Below, piece after piece: positions 32,868-45,800 of a stretch of DNA of 64,000 nt; the first letter of the stretch is position 1; the number at the start of each line of letters is the position of its first letter. A model generated the notes under the pieces. It did no database searches. It had not been told where the DNA came from and was given only the letters and a program-made list of their open reading frames with translations. Source of the DNA: Lineus longissimus (taxonomy: Eukaryota; Nemertea; Pilidiophora; Heteronemertea; Lineidae); NCBI RefSeq assembly GCF_910592395.1, contig NC_088308.1, positions 15,827,501 through 15,891,500 of the forward strand, written 5' to 3'. Position numbers and translations under genes: made by a program.

Positions 32868-35800
32868 GAGGTCTTATGAAGTATCATCATTTCCTAATCT
32901 TGGAAAACTCACCAAGGCTGAGACTCACCAAGGCATGGCGGCATTTGCAATCACTCATACTCTAGATTCACCGATCTAAGACCAGTTAATAAACAATACA
33001 AGCTAGATATCATGAATATGGTCGTTCGATGCCATTGAACATATTGTGCAATTCAGATATACAATGGACTGGCGACACCAAATTGCCTAATGGGCATGTC
33101 TCAACTTGAGACAACATTTTGGAGACAAAGTTTGGAAGCGGCCATCATATCACTATGAGACAGGGAAGTTTATCCAATCGAGACAAACATTGTCTCTCCC
33201 TGAGACAAAAAGGGCCTTTTTCGGGACAGGATTCAAGATGCATTTTTATCTCGCTGTGAAATTTTTTTTCCATTGGGGGAGCGTCTGCGAGATGTAAAAG
33301 CCGCGAAAGCTAGAATTATCTTCACAAAAGTGAGACACACATTGGTTTAAAAAATACTTCTAATTTTTTTAAGAACATTTCAGAAATCTAGTAATCTATT
33401 GACAGCGTGTTTTTTGCAGATGATTGCGAATGGTTGTTTTTACGTATGGCAGCGTCCGTTGGACGAGATTGTCTTTGAGGAGTGATGCACTGCACTGAGG
33501 TAGAGGGAGCTTCTACGTAATCGAAGTGGCAAATCCCGCTACAGGAGTTATAAAATGTAGCAAATAATGGAAGTGGAAACATTCATCGCAGGTAAACTTA
33601 CCTCTATCTAGCTAGAGTGGCGTCAACATACCAAATTCATTGATACATATTTTGTACAATTAATTGTATGTTTTCTTCAAATCTGAATTTAAAATGAATT
33701 AGAATAAAAACAGTACTCAGTTCAACGATGTACAGGTATCCATGTGTTAAGTGGCAAGTGCTGTGAATTCTCGTCCAATCAGTTGTGTATTGATGACATA
33801 GTTTGACCGTAGACAATGTTGCAGCTGCTGATCCCATGTAATAGCGATTGCCTTCAACTAAGCTAGATATATCATTCACGTAATTAACCATGATGAGATC
33901 CCTCATTAAGAACTAATTAAGATGAAATGAAAATATGCACTTATTTATTTAATCTCTTTATTGGACTTTGATGAATGATAAATATTGGTTGACATTAATA
34001 CAATTCTTTCCATTGATAGTGGATGTTCATTTGTGACACTTCATTCATCGTCACTGGAATACGAGAACAATGGCCACTGTGTAACACAGGCGCCGAGCAT
34101 TCAGTCATTGAATCAATATTTTATGCATATATTTTAACCCAAATCAGGCTAGATTCTGATATTTTGCTAATTTTGGCATGCATCTGCATTGGCCAATGTC
34201 AAGAAAGAATCATGAAAAGGTTTATCCCGAGAAAGATCGCAGTAGGAGCTGTCTGATAGCTCCACAGTTGCATGGAGTGGTTCTCGTTGGTGATCCCAGT
34301 GATATACGGACTACGTTACCAGACTCCCTGGGCAGCCCATCGTGTCATCCAATGACAGGACGGGGCCGGTCCAATGCGTTCAGAGTGTACCGTTTCCCTA
34401 ACTTAACCATCAAACAAAGTCGCACTTCTTACCTTGCCTTTTTTGCACTGACTATTGAACTCGTATGAATACTCGGGAATAACGATGTGCATAGCGGTGC
34501 TTATGATGGATGCTGTGTTGATCAGAATAAAATATTGTGATAAAAAACGTTAACATCATTTTGATGATCAACTTGAGTTTTTTTACTCCAGCTTTCGATC
34601 CTTACTGGATCTTTTTCAGTAGTCAATGACACCGACAATGCTTCCTGAACCTCGATTGACTAGTTGCTAAGACGTCCTCGCGAACGGAATTTCGAAGGTT
34701 CGCCCCCCCCCCCTCGGTAGTTCTCTCCGATGCGGTCGGTTGGTTAGACACCAGTGAGTTAAAGCATGGGAACAAACTTCCTTCTCGCCAGACGCCTGGC
34801 ATCAGAGATAGGAGTTTTGAGATAGAGGGTGTCTCATAAGAGTCAAATGACCCCTTTCATTACAGTTTCACTATACATTTTAATAACTATAGGTATTAAA
34901 AAAGAGAAGATAAGAAAAAGAAAGAAAAGTACGTGTACATTTATAACCACTTTTAGTCATATCGTTAAAGAAAGGGGTAATGCAATTTGTACTGATCACT
35001 ACAAAAAAACAAGTAAGTCCGGTACAATTCCACCAATGCTATTGAATGCAAAGATTGTTAAGGTTTAGCTGCTTTTTCACTAATATTTGATTCCAACTGG
35101 ATCAACAAGGGAGCACTCCATCTTTTATATATTCGCAGAAGAGGAAAAAAGGCATAATCCATAACTTTCGCATCATCCAACCGGAATGGGAATAAAATCT
35201 ATCTCTTCAAGTCTCAACGACATTGACTGAAGGATTGTAATTTACATGTTCAAGCAGCAACTGGAGAGCTGGCTATTAACGTTGAAGACTTACCTTTTTT
35301 CATAATTAATGAGAATCACTAGGTAAACACTGACTGGTGTCGTCTGTCGTCGTACCGTGTGTTCATTTTACTCCTCATTGTCCGCTACAAAAGTGTTTTC
35401 ATGTTGAGAAAGATTTAAGGCATGGCAGGCGGCCAGACTCAAGTGAAACATGCCAGCAAGACGACCTTCAGTTTTAATTAACTCAACCCAAGAGAGTTTA
35501 TTTTGAAGAGGGTTTTTTAATCCGCATTATATTTTGAATCGTTGAAGATCTGATGACATCGATAAATAGCCGCTGATTAGCTGAAGGACTTTCAGGACAG
35601 GGATACTCACCTCAGGCGACGTCATTGCCTCTTAATGATAATTCGAGTCCTTTTATTGTAGTGAATGATTCTTCTTCCCAACGACGAAAACTGTCATATT
35701 GCCTTGGTGTGGTTCGTTCATTGGCAGGTTGTGTCCCGAGCTTGTTGTTAGCAATTACCATGGCCATAGTGCAGTATAAAAGACCTTAGTTACAATCTAG

Positions 35801-35930
35801 TATCGTTTTATATGTTGCTACAGTGGTTGTGGCCTCGTATAAACCATAGCCACTTGGGTTGGTACAAAATATAGAAATGGTCAAAAAGCATTCAGAATCA
35901 CATACTACATGTATTGTTTAATTTGAGATG
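32868..35930. other. No supported gene
   Basis: Includes a ~40-bp segment with many GAGACA phrases (33107-33210) and an 11-base C run at 34703-34713. No open frame looks coding. Confidence 0.4.
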
Positions 35931-36122
35931 TTTTAGAATAGAAATTGATACCTTACTTAGCTATTGGTTATCTCACCGAACATCACTCAGGTATCAGGCA
36001 AAGCTATCTTTTCGCCCCAAACCCCGGCGACTCGTCTCGGGTTTTGCCCTCATACATTTTACAACCACCCTCGCGGCATTTGATGAGACAAGCAATACCC
36101 CAGTTCGGTATCTTTTCTTAAA
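35931..36122. repeat. Diverged fold-back element (family of 3562-3737)
   Basis: Starts TTTTAGAATAGAAATTGATA and ends TTCGGTATCTTTTCTTAAA. The centre has CCCCAAACCCCGGCGA and TCTCGGGTTTTG, resembling the nested palindrome of the other copy. Confidence 0.65.
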
Positions 36123-36491
36123 CCCAAACGGCATGCACACGCGATAAAAATTGACTTGTATAGTGTTGCTAATCGGTTTGCGAGTTTGCTTTTGATTTCT
36201 TTTAGACGAACGAAGCTGGCCTTTAAGATCACCACTAGTTTTAATTTTGGCAAGATTTCTTTCTCGAAATTTTAGAGACATAAAAATTCCGCCAGAATAG
36301 TCACCGACTCAAGAAAAACCCAAACCAAAACACAAACGATTGCTGGGACTTCTTTGCACTGTCTGTACATGGTTGGGTTATTATGGCTGGAATGATAGGT
36401 CTGTTATGATGTAACTGATATTGGTGAGAAACGACAAAACATTATTTTGATATTTCACGACGTGAGCGGGTCATAAAAGTCGTTCCCTATA

Positions 36492-37391
36492 CAGGGTGTA
36501 TCAAAAAAAACCTACACATTTTGAAAAATCCCCCCAGTTCCACATTTAAAGATTTTTGGAAAAATTTTCTTTGGATATTGATATGTAGGGGATTGTTGGA
36601 TATTTGTCCAAATTTTCAGACCTACGTGTTTACGCATGAGTGAGCAGGGGCAAATTGCGCACCCCAAGATAAAACTGGTTTGCGCGAAATAGCCGTAGGA
36701 TTTAAATCGAATCAAAGGCATCATTAACGCTTTGGTCACGACGTCGGTTGCATTTCACCTGGCTGAAATTCCTGCCTTTTAAATTTAATTCAACTTGTTC
36801 AGGCCTGGATATGTCTGGGGACAGGACAAGTGCACTCGGTGCTCTGATGAAATGGATTAGTAGGTGCCCCAGACAGCTACTCGATTCCAAATAACCTAAA
36901 GTCTTCCATTGTTACATTTTAGTCACAAATAACAAATAACAGGATGGCTTCAACCTGGGAAGTGGCGATCCTTCCTGCCGTACTTATCTTTCGGTATCTT
37001 CCCTTCGTCCCATTTCCCCTAAAAAACTGACTTAACTTTGAAAGGAAGGAACTGCTGTCATGGGTTAAGAAATGAAATTGACACGGTGGCTAAAGACAAG
37101 TGTTATTGCTGTATTTTGGCAGTTTTGTGGAAAATAAGATAGATGCCCATTGTCCCCTCTAATCATCTTTGATTCGATTTTAATCCCACCGCAACTTCGC
37201 ACAAACCACTTTTATCTTGGATTGCACAATTTGCGCCTGCTCACTCATGCGTCACAACATGGGTCTGTAAATTTGGGCAAATATCCACCGATCATCTATC
37301 TTCCAATATCCACAGAAATGTTTTCCCAAAATTATCAAGTGTGGAACTGGGAGTAGTTTTTTCAAAATGTATAGTTTTTTTGATACACCTG
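36492..37391. mobile_element. 900-bp element with ~230-bp terminal inverted repeats
   Basis: The left end CAGGGTGTATCAAAAAAA follows TA at 36490-36491. The right end TTTTTTTGATACACCTG lies at 37391, followed by TC where TA is expected. Long diverged inverted repeats run 36492-36722 and 37163-37391, sharing CACTCATGCGT/ACGCATGAGTGAG and GATTCGATTT/AAATCGAATC. The ~440-bp centre has no transposase frame. The CAGGGTGT ends and TA target fit a non-autonomous Tc1/mariner-type element. Confidence 0.85.
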
Positions 37392-38584
37392 TCGATTTTT
37401 GGAGTTTAATAGATTTAAGTATACCAATGTTGGAAACACTAATAGTGTATGCATGCATAACATATTTTTCGCCAAACTATTACAACGGTTTAATCGGTTT
37501 CTGAGTGTGTTTTTGATGCTTGTTTCAGGATAAATTACATGTAGATTAGATCGTTGTCAGATCACAAGATCAAAAACAAAGACTACATACTGTTAAGCAT
37601 GGGTCTTACGGGATAAAAATAGTCGACCTCATCCGCGGTCCGGCAGCGGGGCGACTGTGGGAGAAGAATAAGACCCAGAAAGAGCTCATTATGGGTTATA
37701 AACGTCTTTATGTGTTTACGCTTAAGGTCTGTTACTGAACATGATGTTAGTGGTTGAAGAGAAGATCAAAATTGACTCTTATTATGCGTTTGATCAGATG
37801 GTTATCCTCGTTTCAGTCGGTTGCCCGTTGGACATAGCATATTAGGAAGTCTGATTTATCACCATTGGTTTGAAGTAAGAGCGCGACGCCGCTGTGAGTT
37901 TAAGAAGATAGGATGTCAGAGAATGCTGGGCAGTTTCTATTGCAGAAAGTGAACCCCGTTATTAAGTTACTTCTTCAATACCTTTGAATATCGAAATTGG
38001 ATTAAAAATGCCATTTTCTTTTCAGCCTATTGATAGACGGACAGGGTCGACCTTACCGGTCCATGAAACACACGTCGCTCTTTCATCTACTTAACGGCAA
38101 ACAAATAGAATAATAATTTCATCAGGTATCATAAATCTTCTGTCCTACGGATAGGTGCCTTTTGTTTTGGATAATCCCACTGAATTTATGGCGCATTATT
38201 TTAAAGTGAGAGCATGATAACAAAGGTAAAGTTAGTGGTGTTTGTATACGCTTCACAGACGGTGACAGGGACCTCTCAGGAGCAAAGGGTCCGTGCCGTG
38301 CCTCTGTCATTTAAGCCGTTATCTCTGCGACTATCTATGCATCGCCCATGGCGCAAGGCATCTGTTCGCCGGCCGTGTGCTGTATTGCCTCGTCCTCGGT
38401 CGCCAAATAGCTTCCCAGAACCCACACAACACTAACAAACACAATTACGCTGTAAACTATGCAAAGGCGACGATTCGTGCGACGCTTTTACGAAATCAAT
38501 AAAGCTCAAACAAATAATGAAGCATGATAATATACCCAGCTAGACGAATCTTCCCCTCCCCCTGGCATTTAATCAATTTCATGA
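37392..38584. other. Upstream region of UNCX, no gene
   Basis: No coding frame is supported. Regulatory elements of the homeobox gene may lie here, but none can be identified by eye. Confidence 0.35.
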
Positions 38585-38856
38585 GGCAGTGATTGGTCGC
38601 TTGCGTTTACCCGAGAGGCCGTGCGCAGCGCTGCAGAGTCACTTATAGCTTCGGCTCCACCTTCTTTTCATTAGATCGCATGGGATTTCAACATTGGTGA
38701 AATTAGCTAACGGTGCGAGTTGGACCAGTGCTTGAATACTCGCGGCTACAATTGCTTAAGACGTCGCAGAAGTACAATGCACGGAAATTAAAAAGAAGAC
38801 ATCATCGCAGGAACAATTTTGTTTTATTGGACTTATTTGGGATTGCGCTCTCAGTT
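38585..38856 (+). promoter_or_regulatory. UNCX: UNCX promoter and 5' UTR candidate
   Basis: An inverted CCAAT box (GATTGG at 38591-38596) and a CTTATAG TATA-like site (about 38642) precede a CpG-richer stretch (GTGCGCAGCGCTGCAG). The frame of exon 1 stays open back to an ATG at 38713, but the Unc4-like protein begins at the ATG at 38857. I therefore take 38713-38856 as 5' UTR. The transcription start is not determined. Confidence 0.4.
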
Positions 38857-39109
38857 ATGGATACGTCAGTGCTAGAGAGGTCATTTTCCCACAGCTATGG
38901 ATCACCAGGCCTCCATGGGTTTCAGCCTTACTCTAATCCTTTTTCTGGCTTCGGATACCCTTCTGCATTTGCCTATGACTATTCAAGCCAGAGTTTAGGC
39001 AACAGACACCTCGCTTTCAGTGTTGATGGTATCTTATCCTCCACTCATACACCCACCGGTACAACGTCCACCATCTCATCGTCATCTCCAAGTCATAACA
39101 ACAGTAAAG
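38857..39109 (+). CDS. UNCX: UNCX/Unc4 homeobox protein, exon 1
   Basis: This exon encodes residues 1-84 plus one base of the paired-class homeodomain transcription factor UNCX (Unc4), a nuclear regulator of motor-neuron, sense-organ and somite identity in other animals. It begins MDTSVLERSFSHSYG and is rich in Ser, Tyr, Pro and Gly. At residues 52-62 it carries LAFSVDGILSS, an eh1-like Groucho-binding motif. This corresponds to the FSIDGLL motif near the N-terminus of vertebrate UNCX. A Ser/Thr-rich stretch ends the exon. The donor AGTAAAG|GTGAGA lies at 39110. The leftover G joins AT of exon 2 to form Asp, so the phase-1 junction is intact. The upstream in-frame ATG at 38713 would add 48 basic residues unlike any Unc4 N-terminus. 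Confidence 0.93.
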
Positions 39110-39342
39110 GTGAGAACGTTGTTTATCATCTTATTTTGACATACAGATATGTATTTCGATTTGGAGTTAATATTCAGGGTAAATGTTTGAATAGCCAAGC
39201 AGACATCAGTTCCTTAGGTTGCCTACTTTTCATGTCATCAGCCCAGTTCTATAAATAGTGAAGAGTAAGCCTCGAGAAAAATGTCAGGGTCATCATTCTC
39301 TTCGCTTTTTAAACGTCGTTTCCATTTACCTCTGTAATTAGG

Positions 39343-39372
39343 CCAACTCTCTATTAAGGACAGCATTTGTCA
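39343..39372 (+). repeat. Fragment of the pogo-like MITE
   Basis: CAACTCTCTATTAAGGACAG followed by CATTTGTCAG. It matches the interior of the 177-178-bp elements, without ends. Confidence 0.75.
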
Positions 39373-39698
39373 GAGGGGTTTACACACATACATGTATGAA
39401 ATAACCAATTTTAACATTTTGAAAATAACATTGATCAGTGCAAAATTCAAAATACACAATGTCAGAAATATATGAAGTCATGATATTTGATAAAAGTTAT
39501 GTGGAACGCATGGTGATATCTTTCTGTCAAAGTATTGTTTCAATGAAACCAAAAAAATACATTAGTCAATTTCAGTCAGCCCAACCTGTTTACTCTAGAG
39601 AAGTATTTCCAAAGGAGTAATTTAGTTTGCAATTACATGTACCTACAAAATATTTGTCAAACTACATCCATACAAGTATACATCAACCTACTAAAATA

Positions 39699-39876
39699 CA
39701 GTACAACCTCTCTATTAAGGACACCGTTGGGACTGACAAATGCTGTCCTTAATAGAGAGTTGTCCTGATTGGAGAGGTCAAATTGAATGGAAACAACCAA
39801 TTTGGGACCAAAACTAGTGTCCTTAATAAGGAGGTTATCCTTAATAGAGAGGTGTCCGCAAAGGAAGGTTCCACTG
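39699..39876 (+). mobile_element. 178-bp pogo/Tigger-like MITE, copy A
   Basis: Flanked by TA at 39697-39698 and 39877-39878. The ends CAGTACAACCTC and TTCCACTG are imperfect inverted repeats of the CAGT-type seen in pogo/Tigger elements. Internal copies of TCTATTAAGGAC occur in both directions. Identical to copy B. Non-coding. Confidence 0.92.
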
Positions 39877-40648
39877 TACCTACAGGAAATAAATTTAACG
39901 GCATTTTGATGAGGAAGATTGCAAAGATTAATATGAGGTTCATACATTTAGATCAATACATTTTCATCAGAAAGTCTCGGCGTCAATAGTCAGAATTATA
40001 AATACAACTGTTTGTAATTGTGTTTTGGTTTTAAATGTTGCATGTTATTATTTACCCAATGTTTTCGGAGAAGCATCTAATGATTTTTGAGTTAGTAGTA
40101 TACCCTTCCAAAGCTATGAGTGGCCAGGGTGGCCATGTCGTGTCATTTAGTACGTCTAAATAATATCAGTTATACTCCAATTTTTTCATTGTTGTTAAAA
40201 ATTCGTTCTTATCAAATGGCACAAATCTTTTGTGCGTTATTCATTTTTTTACAATATGCACTGCATTCTGATACAAGATCAACACGGTAAATTAATAATA
40301 ACCTGCACGTTTACTGCCGACCTTTTCAAAAATATATTTGACAATGTGTTCAGGTGCTCGAGGTATTGTGTGCCTGTCAATTGTGCATGACTATTGCCTT
40401 AAATGTCCATTGCTTTGCTTTTCTTGTAAATCATTTGGAAATGGAAGTGTGTATATTTGCTTTCGGGTAAGGACTCTTAACTGAATAAATAATGACTCGA
40501 CTGGACCTGGTGTGTGGGTCGGTCGAGTGGATTCTTCACCTTCCTTTCCCTGACACCTTATTAATTATTGAAACATTTGATATATCGTTCAGGATGGCGA
40601 ATGTCTCTCTCAGGTTCTCGGGAAAAATCAAACACCGTATACATCATA

Positions 40649-40826
40649 CAGTACAACCTCTCTATTAAGGACACCGTTGGGACTGACAAATGCTGTCCTT
40701 AATAGAGAGTTGTCCTGATTGGAGAGGTCAAATTGAATGGAAACAACCAATTTGGGACCAAAACTAGTGTCCTTAATAAGGAGGTTATCCTTAATAGAGA
40801 GGTGTCCGCAAAGGAAGGTTCCACTG
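40649..40826 (+). mobile_element. 178-bp pogo/Tigger-like MITE, copy B
   Basis: Flanked by TA at 40647-40648 and 40827-40828. By reading, all 178 bases equal copy A at 39699-39876, in the same orientation 950 bp away. The flanks differ, so these are two insertions rather than a segmental duplication. Confidence 0.92.
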
Positions 40827-42048
40827 TATATACAAAGTGACTGTTAAAAGTCTTATAGAAATAATTGTAAATCTACTATGTTTCTTGCTTTTCTGTGTCG
40901 AATACTTCACTTGATTAGATATCACTTAAAATGACGTTGATGAAAATTCGTTTCAAAGCAACATACTGTAGAGAACTTGTTCACTGCAAATCCTTGGACG
41001 ATTCTTAAATTTGCGACCATTGATAACGTCCCCAATAAACAAGAACATGTAATCTTCTACATGATTCGTTAGCCTGTGTAATGACTCTAAAAAACGACTA
41101 TTCCGCAACTCGCACAGAGGCCTATTTAATTACGCACTGCCGACTCATCTCCTTCTATTCTATAATTGGCAGAATGTTTCTATCTGCATTCGCAAGCTTG
41201 AACTCAAACCGTCATCACGGCTTAGTTTCTGGTCTTATCAAATTGAATATGGTTGCTACACTATCATCGATATTTTAAAAAGATAAGTGAGAGGAAGCTT
41301 CATGCTCTATCGATCAGTTGTAAAGTGACACTGGTTAATGTATTGAGAGCATGCAAGCAATGATTCAGCCGAGATAGTGCCACTTGGATGGGATGGGGGA
41401 CTCTTGGATGTCTTACGAAACTAACATGGAAGAAGTCTAAGTTTAGTAAACTACCAATTCCAACCAAATTTCTTATTTTTTGTCTGAAAATACATTGACG
41501 TTAGATACAGAATTGTCTCAGAAGTCGGGAGGCGTCATTATTTTAACAGCCGAAAAGCAAACTTTATTGATAATTCCAATATATACTGTGTTCGGCCTGC
41601 TGGACCCAATTTAGCACGCGCGCTAAAAGGTTTATTTGACCGGACCTGCAATAGCTGATATTCTGCCTCATTAATGGACCGATCTTTGTCGACTCCGTAT
41701 TTTATTCTCTCATTATTTCATGATAAAATTGCTGATTTTCAAGCACATGATTCAAGGTTTTTTTTAATTTCAACCGAATTCTGTAAGAAGTATTTTCAGA
41801 GAACGTCGCAGGAGCCATAAAATCTTTCAAAAAAAACACGCCGAGTTTTATTACCAACACCACGTTCAAAAGGCACAAGAACACAAATAAATACCTATAT
41901 GAAATCAATTTCCTCAAAGTGGGGATATCTTTTCTCCATCTAAGTATAATGAGTATATTCACCGCCACCTCTATTCTTCGAAAGAACCCCCTTTATTTCA
42001 GTTCCTCAAAAGGAGAGTGTTACATTTTGTTTGATCCATTATGTAATT

Positions 42049-42260
42049 TTTTTATTATTATTATTTTATTCATATAAGGCCTCCGACCCATACAATTTTA
42101 ACAATATGCATTACGTAATTTATAATTTGTTGATATTTGTTAATCAGCAAGTGCATCATCATAAAGATTATTAATGGTATCAGCAAGTGAAATCTGAATT
42201 AGAAATTGTCGCCAAATACATGTATATCCTAATAAGAAGATACTTCTAATGATAGGCCTC
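42049..42260 (-). repeat. Possible non-LTR 3' end with (ATT)n tail
   Basis: TTTTTTTATTATTATTATTT at 42049-42070 precedes CATATAAGGCCTCCGACCC. This is the same arrangement as the retroelement tail near 8408. The right boundary is unclear and no reverse-transcriptase frame is seen. Confidence 0.35.
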
Positions 42261-43069
42261 CGTTCTAGGAGTTAGCTAATGGTCTACCTTTGACACGGGA
42301 CAAAATTGATACCCAATGACTGAAAAGTGGATGCCGATCTATCACCGTTTTACGTCGTTGTCCCTCCTCCGCAGAAGACAGAGACTCTAGGATCGAGCAC
42401 ACCTCTGATAAATCGACATGGCATTGCGGGAATGTGCCTATATCGCAATTCTGGATATTGTTAGAGCAGCATACTGAGCCAAAAAGACCACTTTTCATCT
42501 GTGACCGTTTTCCGACTGAGAAAAACAAATTGATATTTGCCCGCTTTGTCACTGGATAACGTGTGTACCATAACAGACAGTTTACGCGATGTGTTCAAGA
42601 TATTATCAGTGAAACTCATTTTAGGTCTCAAGACAATTGTGTTTGAGTAATAACGAAACCACAGGGCAATTTAAAGTCAACCACAAAACCCTGGTATGAT
42701 TGTGGACATCTCTCAAGATGATGCCATTCATACTTCATTTAGTGCTTTATTGGAGTCCCTCGGGTTACAATATTGTTCAAAGATATGGCATATCTGGTGT
42801 CAAAGTCGACCACTTTCCATGCCCATCATTTTTAAAGAACTTTTCCTTCATATGAGGTGGCAGTCTGAGTACAGTGATCCGCTGACGCGATTAGTTGAAA
42901 TTGTTATAACTACACATTTTTCTCAGCCCATGACAGCGTGAACGTTTTTGGTGTTGGTGTTTGGGGTATTAGTGGCATAGTGAGTTAGAGCGCCGTTGTA
43001 ACATCTGTGAATGTTTCTGTGTGCCAGCATAACCGACCTCGATTGGTTGTTGCTTGTTTAGTGGTCGCC

Positions 43070-43262
43070 TTATCCGTAATACTGAAAAATTGGGAATGAC
43101 CACGGATGTTACATCGGGTTCATTATCGGGAGGTCGTGGGTTCGGCTCTTGGAAGGATCATCGCTGTTTCGTCTTTGTGTCATTGAGACATATAGTTACG
43201 TCTCTTTACCCAGGAATAAATGGGTATCTAGCTAGCAGAGCCGGCAAAATATGAATGTTAGA
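43070..43262 (+). mobile_element. tRNA-derived SINE
   Basis: A tRNA-like head with a B-box (GTGGGTTCGGCTC at about 43136) is followed by GGAAGGATCATCGCTGTTTC and a tail containing AATAAATGGGTATCTAGCTA. The same order occurs on the minus strand at 54440-54676, showing one SINE family. Confidence 0.7.
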
Positions 43263-43550
43263 GTTGTAAGCGTTAGGCTGTCATACCAACAGAGAGTATA
43301 AGAGCCTGACAAATGTACAGACCAATAGCTAAACGCTTTGAGCGACTGAAACCAGTTGGATGTAGCGCTCATATCATTTTTATTAGTCCGTTGTTATAGC
43401 GTGGACGTGATTATATAATTTGAATGTCAGCATCTGGTAGTCATAACCAGACAGGGTGGATTACAATGAATAAATATCAGTCTTCAATGGTCGATCACAT
43501 GAGTACCAGCCGCATGAGTCACTTTTAGTACATGTAACGGCGATTTATCT

Positions 43551-43618
43551 TAGTGGAGCAGTTACGCAGCCAAGCCCATTCTAGGTAGAGGAGTGCGAGT
43601 TCGAGTCGCGTCGACTGG
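43551..43618 (+). pseudogene. tRNA-like sequence, probable SINE head or tRNA pseudogene
   Basis: The arm TGCGA-GTTCGAG-TCGCG forms a good T stem and loop. The flanks TAGTGGA and TCGACTG pair at six of seven positions. The central part is ~5 nt too short for a complete D arm plus anticodon arm, so it is not a functional tRNA. Confidence 0.4.
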
Positions 43619-44666
43619 CATGTATACTTTAATATTTTAAAGAGAACGGTACAGTGTTCGCGCACTATATCATTTTGCTTATTTCCTATCAATGTTGCCT
43701 CAGTCTTCTCTTCTGTTTTCTTCGTCCACGTAGTCAACCCGGTGTTGTCGCTATCCCCAGCCACCTCCTCCCCGTCTGTCCCGCCAGAGTCCCGCCATCT
43801 CGCCGTAACCGGACAGCCGTAAATAATTTTAATCTACGTTTAATTCCACTGCTCTTAGAAGGAAAACCTATACGGATCATTCTACTTGTGGGTGGGTCCC
43901 CGCTAATGTCGACCTGACACGTAATGACAACACGTCCACTGGGAGGCGAGCGGAGACATTTCTCGGGTGGCTCCTTGGTCGCTAAATGAGCCTAGCTCAA
44001 CCCAAGATAACATCAACGCTGATCCGATGTCTTAAAATAGCCTTATTTTACCATCTTTTATTCAAGATTCATCAGAGTGGAAAATTCATTTTGTACGAAT
44101 ATTCATGTTGTGATGCTACGAGAGGGACGGGGATCAGCGTCGTCAAAGCTAGCTCATCCTAAATGCATTGCTGGTCCACCCTAACTACGTCAGGCAGCAG
44201 CTAAGATTAGCCGCGACACTGTATTTCAATTCCCTCTAATGCGTTTATGTATTTAGTATGCATGATTTGTTTTATTAAATCATTTTAAATGGACAATCAA
44301 TTTTGAAGCGACGGCGGATAATGGGGGGAGCGCGTTGCGAATGGGACGTTTTCACTTAAGCTTGCGTCCCATTTGACGGTTGATGCAATGGGGAGGCAAC
44401 GTCGGTTACCATTCTTGATAATCCAATTTGAGACCAGGTTGCTACAACGGCACATTGTGTTAGTTCATGGACATAAGGGGGAGGTTGACAAAACCTTCCC
44501 GGGTTTTGTCTCTTAATCCCGCATAAACTTACCCCATAGTCGATACAGTCTGTCCAACAGTAACTATAACTGTATTACCGCATATCATAGCTTAACGCCA
44601 ATTCGGAAACTACAGTTAGCTGTTGTTTCCGTCGGTGAAGCAAAAAAGTAACATTATTGTTCTGGA

Positions 44667-44677
44667 GGGGGGGGGGG
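44667..44677 (+). repeat. Poly-G run
   Basis: Eleven consecutive G. Other long runs: G15 at 18258, C16 at 51016, G20 at 60313. Confidence 0.9.
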
Positions 44678-45669
44678 CATCATGTGTTCGTCTCTTTAAT
44701 TCTTTTTGCATCAACTGAAATAATAAAATCTCTAAAAGAAATTTAAAGATCACATTCTGCATTCATCAGTATGCAATCCCTGCACACATGATTAATTTTT
44801 ATCTTGTTCGTCTTTCCAGAAAGGGAAGGGGTCCAGAGCACTGTTGTAAGATATTTTTGACTTACTCCCTTGGATCACTGTTTTTTTTCATCTTATCATC
44901 CATTTATGTCGCCCTCAAATTAAGTTACTAAATTTGATGTGGCTTGATATAAGTGACTTGCTTTAACTTCGTAATATTCGTAAAAGCAAACTTTTCAATT
45001 CGCTTCAAGTCTACTCTCAATTCACTGCAGAAATTGGTAGACCGAGAAGTTAAAGATGTAAAACTAAGAATCCTAGAACAAATTGCAGACAACTCATGTT
45101 TTAACATAAACAGCAGTTTTCACAAAGCTTCAAATTCAAACTAAGAATCAATACTGCCAACTTCTCCACTCCACAGCCAAGAATTTCCCGATTTCTTACA
45201 AATTGCCTTCAAACACACTTGGGTATCATGTTGCGCGTATCAGATGCCTTGGTATTGAATGCACCACTTGACTAAACCGTGTGTTCGCTACTTTGCCATT
45301 CTTTCTTACATTATTCTGACATGGAGAGAACGGGCTGCCTCGGCCTGTCAAGCTTGCCACTTTTGCCGCAATACAGAAACAATTTGGCATGAATTATTAA
45401 TAGAGGAGGCGAGATATAACTGATAGTCAGCTGTTTCAATTAATAGTGGGAGAAATCGGGTTAACGGGTGAAATTCACCACCAGAAGAAGCTTTCGAGGG
45501 GTTACTGATACATTTTGGTTTTATTTCTTGAGTTAATTCTCGAGAATCTGCTGCAGGCTTTTTTATGATTCGGCAGTCGTCTTAGCATGCTTGATTGAGA
45601 AAATGATGGCAGAGCCTGAAAACTGTCATTGCCGAATCCGCCATCGGAAACATTTAAAAGATGTGTGAG

Positions 45670-45800
45670 GTTATGGAGCGTGGTGGCGAAGTGGTTAAGG
45701 AGTTCATCCAAGGATCGCAGGTTTGAACCCAGTCTGGTTGCCGCTTTGTCCTTTATAGGCCGTTCTCAAGTGAACAGCACTTTGATGCTACCCGAGGGCT
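45670..45800 (+). mobile_element. tRNA-derived SINE head
   Basis: The A-box TGGCGAAGTGG (45684-45694) and B-box GGTTTGAACCC (45720-45730) are correctly spaced for an RNA polymerase III promoter. The sequence continues GCCGCTTTGTCCTT, similar to the other SINEs. There is no full tRNA fold. Confidence 0.6.

Noticed and set aside
38713-38856. In-frame upstream ATG extending UNCX exon 1 by 48 residues
   Set aside because: The extension is basic and unlike any Unc4 N-terminus. The ATG at 38857 gives a protein of the expected form, with the eh1-like motif at the usual distance.
39110-39258. Read-through of UNCX exon 1 to a stop at 39258
   Set aside because: A consensus donor at 39110 and a phase-matched acceptor at 51120 with homeodomain sequence show this is intron.
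43551-45800. Functional tRNA genes
   Set aside because: A- and B-boxes are present but no sequence gives a complete cloverleaf; they are SINE heads or pseudogenes.
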